Below, piece after piece: positions 49,383 through 60,990 of a DNA stretch of 64,000 bases (positions within the stretch are counted from its first letter, which is position 1; every line of letters starts with the position of its first letter). The notes beneath the pieces are model-generated. The model was not told where the DNA came from, searched no databases, and saw only the letters and a list, made by a program, of their open reading frames with translations. This stretch comes from Panorpa germanica (taxonomy: Eukaryota; Arthropoda; Insecta; Mecoptera; Panorpidae), in contig OY783217.1 in NCBI GenBank assembly GCA_963678705.1, positions 6,138,001-6,202,000 of the forward strand, written 5' to 3'. The translations under genes and the position numbers were made by a program.

Positions 49383-50571
49383 TACAAAGGATTAGGTGGA
49401 GTGGGAGGGGAGCTATTGAAATAATAAACTAACACACACATATATAGGGGCTGCGTGGCATTCAACAGCGTAAGCGTAAGGCAATAGTTAGACGGTGGTT
49501 ATTCTCGAGAACCTTTAAGAAGAACTTATCGGTAATGATCATCAGATAAAACTCGAGGATTTTACGTGCAGCGAACTATGTATATCTCGGCATCAGAAAC
49601 TACACTGAGAGATTTCTCTAGAATATATTTTATAAGTAAACATTTATTTTACCGTGTAGTGTTAAGTATTCAAATATTATCAAAACTACAAGCAAAATTG
49701 TGTTTAATATTTTGACAATATTAAATAAATATCTGATAGAGAAGTAACAAAAAAATTAATACCAAATATAAGTAATAAAGCAAAGTCTTTATTGAAGTAT
49801 CAGGTATAATTCTAATCGTAGAATTACGAACAAACAAACTTATATACGAGCTTAAAGAACAGATAAGAGTCACAACTAAAATATAAACTGGGAACAATAA
49901 AATTTCCGCCGTGTTTATTATAGGGTTGGATGAATAATACAACAAAGTTGAAGGTATTAACATTATGGGACGATGGTGGCGCCACTGTCTAGTGTAACAC
50001 AGAAAGTACAAACAACAACCAGATTTAATGGCAGTATTGAACTAAATTAGAGTTTGAATTATTTAATACAAATATTCATTATTCAAGTGTTACCCATGAA
50101 GTTTTAAGACCCCGGGTTTAAGGAAGCAGTCTTGCATTCCCGTCTTAGTGGTGAAACAAGAACTTGTCTCAAGCGTTCTAATACGCCTTTAGTTGATTTA
50201 TAATTCCTTTATTATATTTAAGTAGATATGTTCATTACGAAAGCTAAAGAACCATTCCTAACTAGTGTAGTAGTTCTCGTTTTATTTTTTAGTCTGCATT
50301 CTTTCTCTAAATATGTTTTAGTATTAATTTTAATTTAACAAGTATGCTAACTTCAAACTTTCTGAAAATTAAAATATAAAATAGATTGGTGCAGTGTTTC
50401 TTTTTATCAACCGAGTTTATAACCAACAATCTGGTAAAGTAATATTACATTTCTACTTGTACAAATTTCAAGTACAAATTTAGTCACCAATTAAGAATAA
50501 GATTTATTGTATACTACCTATTTGTATTTTTACCCACACATCCGAGTGGGCCATCATATTAAAATCATGCG

Positions 50572-50599
50572 AGTAGTTAGTTGGCTAGAACTAACTACT
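50572..50599. repeat. Perfect 11-bp inverted repeat
   Basis: AGTAGTTAGTT, six-base loop GGCTAG, AACTAACTACT. No neighbouring gene explains it. Confidence 0.9.
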
Positions 50600-51492
50600 A
50601 ACCAACTTATAAATAAAATTGCTAAGTTGAAACGTTATTTTATTTTAGTTTTAGATGAATTAAATAACTAGACAAGTTGATTTACTTTGTGAATTTTATT
50701 TTCAACATATTTTATCATCATTTTTGTTATTTTATTTCGATATTAAATACTCCTAAATTATAGCACAGTGTTATCATTTAATTAGTAAGAACTTATATTT
50801 CTCTTGAACTTTTTGAAAGTACAGTGATCTCTTTTACCGACTGCGTTAATCCTAGTTGCTGTGACAATTAATTCTAAAATGTAAAATTGTTCCTAAATTT
50901 GAAACATCACTAAATATTACTAATTTTACATTCGAATTAATTTGTTGTTGTTAAAGATACATTTAATAATTATTGGAGGCGAATCAGATATTGAGTACTA
51001 ATTTAAAGTCGGATAAAAAGAATAAAACTTTACCGACATACAGCTGTTAGTTATAAGACTTTGATACTGTATCCATTATCTCACAATTTGTAAGTTATAA
51101 TTCCAACAATGTGCTACAGTGAAAGTTTACAAGAATAAATTACTTTGTATACTTGTATAATCTTTAATATAATAAAAACAGCGAGCACCTCTTTAAGTCT
51201 GCAAGTTTGTTTTAATCATAAATTGTATTGAGTTTTTACCTGACCTGCTTTACACAATTATTCTTTTGTTATTCTAGTCTTGCGGTACTGGTACTAGTAC
51301 TACGGTACTATGGTACGGGAACTTATAATGCTACATTGTTTTGCAAAAGTTAAGATAGTTGTTTGTATATTTTGTTTACGCCGTTAATCTTAATGAAAGT
51401 TTTGGTGTGGCGGTGGGTTGGAAATATGACAGCATAAAGAAATATAATAACAGATAAATTTATTATATATATACTTTTTGAAATAGTGGTAT

Positions 51493-51790
51493 ATTCTCAA
51501 TAAAAGATACTTCCTTAGGCAAAAAGCGCTTTAATTATAAACAACGTCTTCTTTAATCTTAATATATTTAGTCCAGCGCTTTTCTAATTTCTTTATTCCT
51601 TCCAAATAATAGGTTTCAAGGCACTCAAAATATGCATTTGCTTTTGTGATTTCAGTGATGATCTCTTTGTTACAACCAAATATCTTTCCGACTAGCCTTT
51701 TCTTCTAGTTTGGAAACAGGAAATAATCAAAAGCCGCAGTTCGTAGCCCAATTTATGAATTTTTTCCATGGCTCAATCGCAATATCGGCG
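51493..51790 (-). mobile_element. 3' part of a second mariner element
   Basis: Carries the transposase C-terminus (51531-51775) and its 3' flank down to CTCAATAA near 51495. That string resembles the beginning of the CTCAATAAGTTCGTAGG terminal repeat seen at 53694 but diverges after eight bases. The 5' side passes into (TA)n at 51829. The copy is truncated. Confidence 0.7.
51531..51775 (-). pseudogene. C-terminal remnant of mariner transposase
   Basis: From about 51773 downward the minus strand reads MEKIHKLGYEL. After a frame change, from 51737, it reads AAFDYFLFPN, a stop, KKRLVGKIF, then a stretch ending LEGIKKLEKRWTKY and a stop at 51531-51533. In mariner transposases this region follows the third catalytic Asp of the DD34D triad. 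The usual HPPYSPDLAP segment between these parts is missing, giving an internal deletion of about a dozen codons. With the stop codon and the lost N-terminus it is inactive. Confidence 0.8.
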
Positions 51791-51828
51791 AGAAATTCAA
51801 TGACTCACTGAATTATCAAATTACCCTT

Positions 51829-51844
51829 ATATATATATATATAT
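51829..51844. repeat. (TA)n short array
   Basis: Eight TA units, separated by 37 bp from a much longer (TA)n. Confidence 0.9.
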
Positions 51845-51877
51845 CAAAATTACTCCAGAACCCGTTTTGTTACACTA

Positions 51878-51881
<4 letters not shown>

Positions 51882-51956
<75 letters not shown>
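51882..51956. repeat. (TA)n microsatellite, about 37 units
   Basis: Uninterrupted alternating TA for 75 bp, the longest simple repeat in the window and able to form cruciforms. Confidence 0.97.
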
Positions 51957-51959
<3 letters not shown>

Positions 51960-53300
51960 GTGATACTACATTAAACTAGGCAAGTAGACTGCCATGCACA
52001 GTTTACATACATCAACGCCATTCTAGCAACCCACGCTACTGCCTGCAGCATGTTTGGTTTGCAGAGGGTCAGTAACAGTAAGTTAATTATCTTGGCCTGC
52101 AGGTCAGCCAACAATCTGCAGGTCAGTTAACAAGGAGTGGTTAAGAAACATAATTGAATTACAACGGAGTAAGATTGAATTGTGTTGTAGTGTGAAATCA
52201 TTTACGTATACCATACATTAATTTATATGAACACTAATATCTAGTAGACGCTCGTTGATAATTATATATAAGCAGGTACATTTAAAAATGTGTCTTATGT
52301 GTTATATAGAAAATTAATCAGAATTTAATATACACGATCATCAAACTACCTATTATTACATTACCCCATCGACTACAACATTCCAGAACCCGCCTAGTTT
52401 ACCTACTGACTCATATTCTACCTACTCAGAGTAGTGTAACCGCTTGAATAGTGTTTAAATAACTCAACAAATTAATTATAAATAAATTCCAGCTGTCAAT
52501 TCAGTTTATTAATAATGCAAAAAAACAAAACAAAGTAATTGTTAGCGTCAGTTACAGATATAAAATCATTAATATATGTAAATATGTTTTGAAAATGTTA
52601 TTAATCTCGTCAATCAATTTTAAACGGTTTTCTTAAATTTAATAAAACACTTTAAACAGGTTGGAAGGACTCCAGGGACTCCAAGAACTCCGGACACCCC
52701 ACACCATAGCTTTAGGTTAATAGCTGGGTTCAGTTCTCCAGATAATGTAGATGTAGAGGTAGGTGTATATCGTAGCGGTCGTAGCCTAGCGTAGCACGGC
52801 GTAGCCTGCAGGATACTCGGATGGGATGGGGACGTCTCTGTGTTAGCAGAATCTGACACTAAAGTACACAATATTAACACAGAGACTGGATGAATCTGTG
52901 CCAGTATTACTCAACGATGTTCTGAGATTTCTCTTTTCATTTTCTTCGGTAATTAATGCAAAAGTGATAGATATAAATACATGAAATATATTCGTATATG
53001 TATATTGAAAAGTCATGCACGAAAATTAATATTAATTATAGAAGCAGTGGTTAAAAAACTGACACAATAATTTTATGTAGAATATGTCTTATATTCTTTT
53101 TAATTAACTTAATAATTATTATATAAATCATACACGTTAAGGCGTAAAATATATTACGTCATGAGACTCATGCGTTATAGTAATTATTTCCAACTATTAA
53201 TTAATACGGTAATGATCGATATGTCTTTTGTCTCGCTCTTATGGAGATCCGTGGATGCAAGCTATATTTTCTACTCTATCGAACATATTAATGAAGTAGC
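51957..53300. other. Non-coding stretch
   Basis: No gene supported. Includes a 19-bp direct repeat at 52097-52134 and a GC-richer patch at 52650-52890, which accounts for an 86-codon minus frame without recognisable domains. Confidence 0.55.
52097..52134 (+). repeat. Direct repeat of CTGCAGGTCAG
   Basis: Two adjacent 19-bp units: CTGCAGGTCAGCCAACAAT and CTGCAGGTCAGTTAACAAG. Confidence 0.85.
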
Positions 53301-53484
53301 TATAGTTCAAATTGCGAGAGTTCGGCGGTGACTTATACTTAAAAGATGTTATAAGAGCGGTATCAATCTATAATACGATAATGAATTTTATCTCAATCGT
53401 TTCTATATACATTATGGAAAAATAATAGAGTGTAGCGGCAGTTTATACCCCACAACTTGTTTTAAGTAGTAATCGCCGACGAAC
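53301..53484 (-). mobile_element. Palindromic MITE (family H), copy 2, inverted
   Basis: Begins TATAGTTCAAATTGCGAGAGTTCGGCGGTGACT. The core TTTCTATATACATTAT is the reverse complement of the core in copy 1, so this copy lies in the other orientation. The right end (AATCGCCGACGAA) is eroded. Confidence 0.75.
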
Positions 53485-53693
53485 ATACATACAACTTATT
53501 TAATAATACGTTATTAGGGCTTCTATTTTGAAACTTAATACGTTACTTAACTCGGTCTAAGACATTGAATTAGTTTTCCTACTTCTTTTTATTCGCACGT
53601 AGCTTTTGGGTGATCCTAATTAATTTTATTTTATCTAATATAGTCATTTAAGACATCGTCTAATATTATTTTTATTTCTTTATGAGCACATCA

Positions 53694-53905
53694 CTCAATA
53701 AGTTCGTAGGGTGACATATTGAAAAATTCATATGATTTTCAGATAGTAATAACCTTCAAACGATATATGTCAAAATTTCATGACATTCCGACCATTATTT
53801 TACGAAAAACAGTGGCTTTAGTGACGGTATTTCTGTAATTTTCAAAACAATGGAAAAATTTGAGTTTCGTAATAATAATAATACTTGCTAAGCTATTGTT
53901 TTGCT
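53694..53905 (+). mobile_element. Mariner fragment with left terminal repeat
   Basis: Starts CTCAATAAGTTCGTAGGGTGACAT, then skips directly to the leader part CCTTCAAACGATATATGTCAAAATTTCA. It runs to the transposase start ATGGAAAAATTTGAGTTTCG at 53850, followed by (TAA)n. The first half of the leader and nearly all the gene are deleted. Confidence 0.85.
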
Positions 53906-54389
53906 AAAACAGTATTTTTTCACAACATTTTTGACTATATATATTAAAATAATAATAAATATTACATAAGGAAACACAATCAAATTCAAAAAAGCATTAT
54001 AATACAAACAATATTAAATCGTTTTTAATAAATAAAAGAACAAACATGGAGGACGCTTTTGGTTGTACTTCGATGTCATAAATATCGAATGAAACAAAAT
54101 TTTTATTGCATTTTACAATTTATAGTTGCTCACATAAAATCGAACGCTTCTGGGTTAGTACTTTATTGCTAAAATATAACCATCATATACCACCATAGAA
54201 GTACCATAGATTGATGTAACGATACCATAAATTTCAAATTGCAAAAATAAGTTATTACAGGAAAACTTGTTACTTTTTTTCTTTTAATATAATGAACTAT
54301 ATTTATTTTTATTTTATGTAAGTAATTAGTATTGATTAAGATTAGAAAGTTAAGTATTATGTTGTTAAACTTTGTCAAATTAGCTTGTT

Positions 54390-55045
54390 ACTCATTTAAG
54401 CTCCATACTTGAAGCTTTGATTAACAGCTTAAAAAGCTTATAGAATATCTGTATAAAGCTGCTTTATAATTAAAATTAAACGAGCATCAAATATTGATTT
54501 AACTGTTATGTATTTAACACGGGGAAAGTGAAACATATATAATTAATTTTTCATAAGCACAGAGCTTTAAAGCACACAAAGAAATAAATAACTATATTGA
54601 TGTCTCACTCCCACTTGCATGTAACAATACTACTCTTAAAAATAAACGAAAAGCTCAACTTATGTGTTATTTACCGTCATATTTTTTATCTAACTTTACG
54701 AGTCCGAATAACACTTGTCAAGTCATTGCTTTGCTTGCTAAAGGAATAATTCAGGAAATTTTGAATCTAAATAACATAATTTACCCAAATTTTACAAAAT
54801 TGGAAAATGTACCTAATAACACTCTCTTATAATGTACAGTATTCAATATAAAAAGTATGTAAGAAATAAAGCAAGCTTTAAAAAGTTTAAATGAAGCGAG
54901 CTTTAAAAAAATACGAAGTAGGCTTTTATATCACTAATGAGTAAATTAAAACATTAACAAGAACTTCTTTAGATATTTATTTCTTAAAACATCTCGTTAT
55001 TATAATAGTGAAAGCTCTACGTTAAGCTCTAAGTTGAGCTTTTTT
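54390..55045. other. Cluster of AAGCTT/GAGCTTTAA motifs
   Basis: At least a dozen AGCT tetranucleotides, mostly as AAGCTT, AGCTTTAA or AAGCTC, in about 650 bp, where I would expect roughly two. Some are inverted relative to each other, so decayed inverted repeats are possible. Confidence 0.5.
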
Positions 55046-55139
55046 ACATTATCAAATACAACTATAACAAAAAACACGTGTTTTTTTAAACATTTAAATT
55101 TTTTGTGTCATTTGTAAACGACAAAGAAAACGCCGTATG

Positions 55140-55490
55140 TTGTTGTTAGTTAGGGCTGACGATGGGGGTGTTACAGGAGTACGGGGGATGACTTATCAAG
55201 AAAGTAGAGCACCCAGTACACTCGTCATTCCCTTTCCCACCTTCCCACCCTTCCAGTCGTTGTGAGGGATACTGTGTAACTCGCTCAATCAATCTCTGAG
55301 TTCCGTACCAACTGTGTTAGTGCACTCATATGTCAGTGCCATCTAGCCGCTGCTGAGGAAACTACCCAAGCGGTACAACCGGAACGGAGCGCCTCGAAAC
55401 GGTACGGAAGACTAGGACACTTGGACAGATGTTGGTGCAGTGCAGAATGATAATAACACGGTGACTGAGTCCGAAATAGGGGTGGTGTAA
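55140..55490. other. GC-rich island
   Basis: Roughly half GC. Contains CCTTTCCCACCTTCCCACCCTTCC and GTGCCATCTAGCCGCTGCTGAGG. The latter resembles 35955-35980. No open frame with a recognisable product. Confidence 0.4.
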
Positions 55491-56473
55491 ATGAGGGATG
55501 ACTAAATTATGTATTCATGAAGATAAATAGAAAAATTGTTAGATTAATTGAGCATTTATGAACGGTGTTACGCAAAAAGTAGGTAACCAAACCCTATTAC
55601 ATGTTTTTAATCAGACAGCAAGGTGTCTAAGTTTTAATAAAGTTAAAAATATTAAATTAAAAAAATTCTTGACAAAGTGAATGACAGATGTCAATATACA
55701 TTGAGATCTTATTGTGTAAACTGTTATATCAAAAAATGTCTGATTTCTGATGGATTGCCTACAATAAATATAAAGAAAGAAAAAACCTATAATAAAAAAA
55801 ATGAAGATGCTTCTATAAAAAAATAAATTATTATAAAAGTTTTACATGAAAAGTATTCTAAGCATTACAAAAAGAAATCTCCTATATTATAATGTTCCAA
55901 GTCAGAGTATAGTTTATATGTTTGCATGTTTATTCGTATGGTAGCTCGAAAACCGCCCGGTAGGAAACTTTAGAGAAAACTCAAATTTTTGGATTGCGTA
56001 ATAATTGAATATCAGTTTGAATAAAAAATTTCAAAATTTGATTTAGGGGCCCGGGGGCACTTTTTGCAGAGTGTAAAAATTGTACTAGGAAGTTGAAATT
56101 TTATATATGGGCTAACTTTGGTAAGTAATTTACAAATCTAAAAAAAAAATCCCAATATTGAAAAAAATATTTTATATTTTGTTGAAAATAAAAATTTTTT
56201 GTAACCAAGTTGTATGAAATGTTATTTAATTATTGAACGAGTTAAATATTTCAATTTGAAATGAAATTATGAATTACTTTGTTGGATTCAAATCATACAC
56301 ACTAAAAAGGGGGATGGGGGTAAACTCTAGTATTTTTATATTGCAATAAACTCTTTTTAGAAATAGAAAAAATAGATTCAAAATTTATATGTGACAGGAA
56401 AAATATTGTAATTGCAATAGATTTATTAAAATTATATTGATGCAAATTATATTGAGTTATATTCTGGGTTTGG

Positions 56474-56600
56474 TTGTTATCAAGTTAAATTGGTTATGCA
56501 CATACATAGTCATAAACTTATTAGACACACACAACATTAGTCATAGACTTATTAGACACAACATCTGCAAACATAGTAGGAGATGATAGACTCACCATTG
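56474..56600 (+). repeat. Repeat family F, copy 4 (internal duplication)
   Basis: AAGTTAAATTGGTTATGC..ATAGTCATAAACTTATTAGACACA, with the block AGTCATAGACTTATTAGACACA repeated directly after it, then CTGCAAACATAGTAGGAG as in copy 1. Confidence 0.6.
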
Positions 56601-57249
56601 GAAATTAACCGACGTTAAATAAATAAAATTTAAAAGAAAATAAAATGAAGTTAAAATAGTTGGTTAATATGATAGTTACTTCTATCTGCATTCACTGCTA
56701 TTTATTAATTCATTTAAATTACAAACTAAATCAATATCCATTATTATATGTATAACAAGACATATAGAAATACTTTTCTCATCCACTATAAACCAGTTCA
56801 GCAGACAACCAGTGAAAATATTTATTATGTTATTTGAAGTAACAAATATTTGTTTGTATTTCACTGAAAAAAGAGATAAAAATATTATCGTGTAATATAT
56901 GAGTCAATTTAAACTAAAATCAAGCGATTTTATAAAATTTATCGCTCTAAATATTGTTATAAACTCAGTAATAAATAACATCGATAAGAAGATACGAGTA
57001 TGTACCTTTAAGATACTCGTACGATGTACGTTATACGTATTGCTTCACAAATATAAAAGTCAGCAATTAAATTAAGTTCTAGTTCATATGAAAGTGTGGG
57101 TGGAAGTACGTATAAAGTACTGGTTCACACACACACACAAGGGACTTGTAAACATAGTACGTCTCAAGAGAAAATCAATCAATAGTCTATCATATAAAAT
57201 ATATAGTAAGCGTAAAAGAAACCAAAAGGAGTCATCCAGTTTATAGTTT

Positions 57250-57455
57250 ATTAACAACCCTCCCGTTCAAATTGTTACGTCTTGTCACATATTAAGGACC
57301 CCCTCCCTTGCTGTGATGTAACACATTTGAAGAATATTATTATTTAAAGTTTTACTTTGTTTTTTCCTTTTTTGGAAGTCGAATTTTATATAAAACGTGA
57401 CGTCACGAAGCTAATGAATCCTCCCAAGCTTGTCACACTTTTCTAATGCGTACAT
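57250..57455 (+). repeat. Repeat family J, copy 3
   Basis: CGTCTTGTCACATATTAAGG, CCCCCTCCCTTG, GTGATGTAACACAT, then ACGTGACGTCACGAAGCTAATG, CCTCCCAAGCTTGTCACACTTTTC. The last block matches 34917-34975 and the reverse complement of 40800-40890. Confidence 0.5.
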
Positions 57456-57807
57456 AGTTTGAGCGGTGCACTCGACAAAGTGTGGATTATGACTATTTGG
57501 ATGTGTAGTAAACGATGATATTACATCGTGAATTATGAGTTGGCCAGTTATTCAGCGAAGTTTAAATTGTCACTGCTTAATATACAATAAATTTACAACG
57601 GGATAAGAACATGAAAGAGGCAAAATATTCATGATAGAACGAGATAAGCGATTGAATAAATCGGTATAATTAGTGCCGTTAACTAGAAGCAATTACAAGC
57701 GCAACTGTTTTGTAAGTAATACGAAAACAAACAATATCTTGTAATTCATGAGAATTGGACCTTAAAATAATTAATTCGTTCAATAACACTTCATTAGTTT
57801 AAGCTAA

Positions 57808-58009
57808 TATAGTTCAAAACACAAGAATTCGGCGGTGACTCATGCTTGAAGCAAGTTGTGACGTATAAATTTATGATATAATGAAAAAACCTCCCAAATG
57901 TATATAGGAACGAATAAGATAAAATTCATCATCGCATAGAAGATTTACAAAGCTCTTATAATCCCTTATAAGCACGATTCATCGCCAAACTCTCGTAATT
58001 TGAACTATA
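57808..58009 (+). mobile_element. Palindromic MITE (family H), copy 3
   Basis: TATAGTTCAAAACACAAGAATTCGGCGGTGACTCATGC at the left is mirrored by GCACGATTCATCGCCAAACTCTCGTAATTTGAACTATA at the right. It shares GTATATAGGAACGAATAAG with copy 1, in the same orientation. Confidence 0.85.
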
Positions 58010-58945
58010 TTCTTTAATATAATATTTACATACACATCGTTCACTGGTTTCAATGGTCCAGAGATATAGTCTCCTTAAGTATGCTAATGATAATTGTTAT
58101 TAAGACAACGATTATAAATGTAATTATTTTATGAACTTTTACGAGACAAACTACGAGACAATATTTCCCAAAAACAAATTTAATTGAATTTTATATGTAA
58201 GACATTGATATATCTATATTTAATTTTATATCTAATTCGATGTCAGTTTTTGTTACGCCATGTAACAAATAACTACTAAAAGTGGTGGGATTTGACTTGG
58301 ATAGTTGATAGAAGTATACGAGGTGAACTATATATATATATATTTGTAGTTATATATACATAAATACAGTATATAATGGAAACCTCCGACGTCCCGACGC
58401 CCTGGACTGTCCGATACGACGTTGCCTGGTTTGCTTGTTGGTAGACTGCTTGTGTAGCACAACAGATTATAAACGAAGACTTGCCCATTCATCAAATATT
58501 ACGACGTCAATTTATAAGCCACTAAATACGAGGGAAACGTACTACACTACACATACCATGACGTTGCTTTTGTCAAAGGTCATTAATCCATTTTCAATTT
58601 GACAAAAATAAACAAAACTGTATGCGAGTAGTACACAAGCCTTGTTTGGTAAATTCAATAGATGTAATTAAAAAAATTATAATTATTATAATTAGTTATT
58701 CGCCCCATTGCAAGTAATATAAGGGTTGCAGTTATTTTTTAAAGTAACCTTTAATCCCTAATATGGTTTTGTTTCCTTTCAGTTCTTTTTCTGCACTATT
58801 ATATTATTTATATGCTAAAATAGACACATTTAAAAGTGCCCCTAAACATAAACATTTACTTGACTTCTTTACTCGCGTTTTTTGAATAAAAATTAACTTT
58901 TTTAAAATATTGTTTTTTATTGTGTAATGCAATCTATAAACAAAA
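58010..58945. other. AT-rich non-coding stretch
   Basis: A GC-richer patch at 58380-58460 underlies a 70-codon minus frame without domains. Otherwise nothing is recognised. Confidence 0.6.
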
Positions 58946-58949
58946 TTGT

Positions 58950-59215
58950 TTAACAAATACTTAACGAAATTGGCGCAACATAGTGGGAAGTTTTTTATCA
59001 GAGAATTTGAAAAGGCCATCTTCAGACTACGAACTGGACATACGAGGTTGACGTATCAACATTTAATGAGTAGAACAACAGCTCCACAGTCAAACACAAA
59101 TGACAATCCATCTCGTAGTAACCTGCCCACAATATCAAACTCAACGAACAAAACACAGCACAGCAACGAACAAAACACAGTAGTGAACTTAAGAACATGC
59201 TTTCAGACAATCTAG
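58950..59215 (+). pseudogene. Jockey-like LINE ORF2 C-terminal fragment
   Basis: The frame at 58946-59215 contains FRLRTGHTRLT from about 59021, followed by HLMSRTTAPQ. RLR-GHTRLTH-HLM is the hallmark after the RNase H domain near the ORF2 C-terminus of many arthropod Jockey-clade non-LTR retrotransposons. The continuation TIHLVVTCPQYQTQRTKH (59101-59155, corresponding to the TVKHILLECPQY region) is in another frame, so at least one frameshift has occurred. The reverse transcriptase and most of the RNase H domain are absent. Fragment only, non-functional. Confidence 0.75.
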
Positions 59216-60603
59216 AAGATAAACCTAATAAATCAAATTTAACTAAAATAAAATAACTTCAGGCGAACATGACCTTGATGTTGAAATCGCCTTAAATTCT
59301 AAAACAACAAAAAAAAAAATTGACGCACAATAAAATTTCAAATTTCTAGCTGTATTTTTACTCTACTCAAAATGAAATTTTTAAGTTGCCATGTTTTTTT
59401 AAACTTTTTATTTCAATTATTTGAAATATTAAATTATCATCTTTTTCAAATTTAAATATCAAACTTTCATAAAAATGGACTCTAATTTGCATATAACTGC
59501 ATGAATAAATTTACGTATGTAACATGATAATCCATAGATCACTTGCCTAACTGCGTTAATAATTTACCTCAGGCAACACTATGGTTGTTAACACTGTCGT
59601 TTAATTATTAACCATATCATAACTTTGAAATGACTAAACCTAACTGCTGTAGTGTCATTCCCAAACTATTTTAACAGTAATCTTAGCTAACAATATATAC
59701 ACCTAAGTTGCCGGATAAGCAAGAACAATATAGGGAATAAATAATTGACTCCTTTTATTTCTGGCAACACTTTTGATCGTTAAGAGAGTTTAGCTACAGA
59801 ATTTTCTAGGCTTGCAACACTTGCAATACAGTTCAGTGACCAACATGACTTCTAAACATACCTCCATCAAATCAACACTATAATTTACCTTTTAAATTTA
59901 ATTTCCCATAAGAACTACGTTAAATATAATTGTATAACCTATAATATTTCGTTTAAACATCATATGATCAACATTACATTAAGTCTAATAACACGTGCCA
60001 CAATTCCATATTCGAAAGTAAATACCCATTATAATTACTGTTTGCAATTAATTTTCGAACCTTTTCGAATTGTTTGAACACCACAAAGCATACTGAATAT
60101 ATTACCCGTTAAGTGGTGATATTTAAATATTTATAAAATAGTACAAAGCCCAAGTCGTCGAGCATTAAATTAACAGTGTTATAAGCCTATCACATCGTAT
60201 CGTAACTTCCTTTTAAAAAAGAAAGGTAGAATTGTTAATTGGAAGAATAAATTTTGGAAAGTATGCAAATCGAATAAACCACAGAACGCACCCTTATATA
60301 TCCTTCATTAGACAAAGTGTAGGGGATGGGGTGAAAACCACTGCTCCGTGATATTAAATCAATAGGGTGATTGAAGAACAGAAAGCGAATAAAGGCGCTG
60401 TTAAGACAATGCTTTTGAAATCTTTTAAGCGAACCGAGTGACTGTGAAAGAAGATAATGAATTTCAATTTTAAATGTTGTAGGCTAAATTCAGACCTGAA
60501 TTTATAGGTTTCGTAAATGTACGAGTAAACCATTACAAATAGAATTATTGTTTACAGGTTTCTTAAAGGAATTATATCGCTAAAGATAAAATTGGTATAC
60601 AAA
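59216..60603. other. AT-rich non-coding stretch
   Basis: Nothing recognised on either strand. Confidence 0.65.
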
Positions 60604-60990
60604 GGTACAAGCTTGTCAGAAGCTAATTCCAAGGTTTATTTTCTACGTGGAAAGAAGATCATCTTAAATTTAATTTAAACGATTTCAAAGTATCTTTAGA
60701 AATGCAAAATAAAACGGGTTAAATTTATTTCTAGGTTCAATTAAAGTAGTTGTAGTGAACAGTTGAATATTATACATTTTTTACTAATTATATCATTATC
60801 TCATTATTATGAAAGTATTGGCCTCCAGGTAGAAATTTGTCTTAGAATGCGAGTTTCGCATTTTATAGCTTACCTCAAGCTAATTCTACGGTGCAGTTTC
60901 TTCTTCTTGTATAGAAACTGCCTTGCAATGCAAGTTTAATACTTTCTAGATTGCTACAAGCTAATTCCATGATTCATTTTCTGGCATTTC
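60604..60990 (+). repeat. Approximately 82-bp tandem repeat (family K)
   Basis: AAGCTAATTC occurs at 60620, 60877 and 60958. The last two are 81 bp apart, and the first gap (257) is close to three such units. The two clear units (60830-60911 and 60912-60990) share GTAGAAA/ATAGAAA, a TGCGAG/TGCAAG core and AAGCTAATTC, and end with a T-rich TTTCT. The middle units are eroded. Confidence 0.55.

Larger units (their letters stand above)
48463..51490. other. Putative intron, AT-rich
   Basis: No gene supported. Contains the GAGCTT hexamer repeat (48585), a possible LTR junction (49342) in a GC-richer patch 49190-49430, and the 50572 hairpin. A 96-codon minus frame at 49721-50011 is hydrophobic and AT-driven, with no family features. 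Confidence 0.5.
53906..57249. other. AT-rich non-coding stretch with one GC-rich island
   Basis: No gene supported. Holds the AGCT-motif cluster (54390-55045), the GC-rich island 55140-55490, a repeat F copy (56474-56600) and (CA)n at 57127-57139. Sequence at 55950-56160 with GGGGCCCGGGGGCAC may be an old element end, but there is no second copy to define it. Confidence 0.55.

Noticed and set aside
49721..50011. 96-codon hydrophobic frame on the minus strand
   Set aside because: Leu/Ile/Tyr/Ser-rich reading of AT-rich DNA; no start context or domain.
51882..51956. (TA)n considered as an origin or regulatory element
   Set aside because: Ordinary long dinucleotide repeat; nothing else nearby supports a function.
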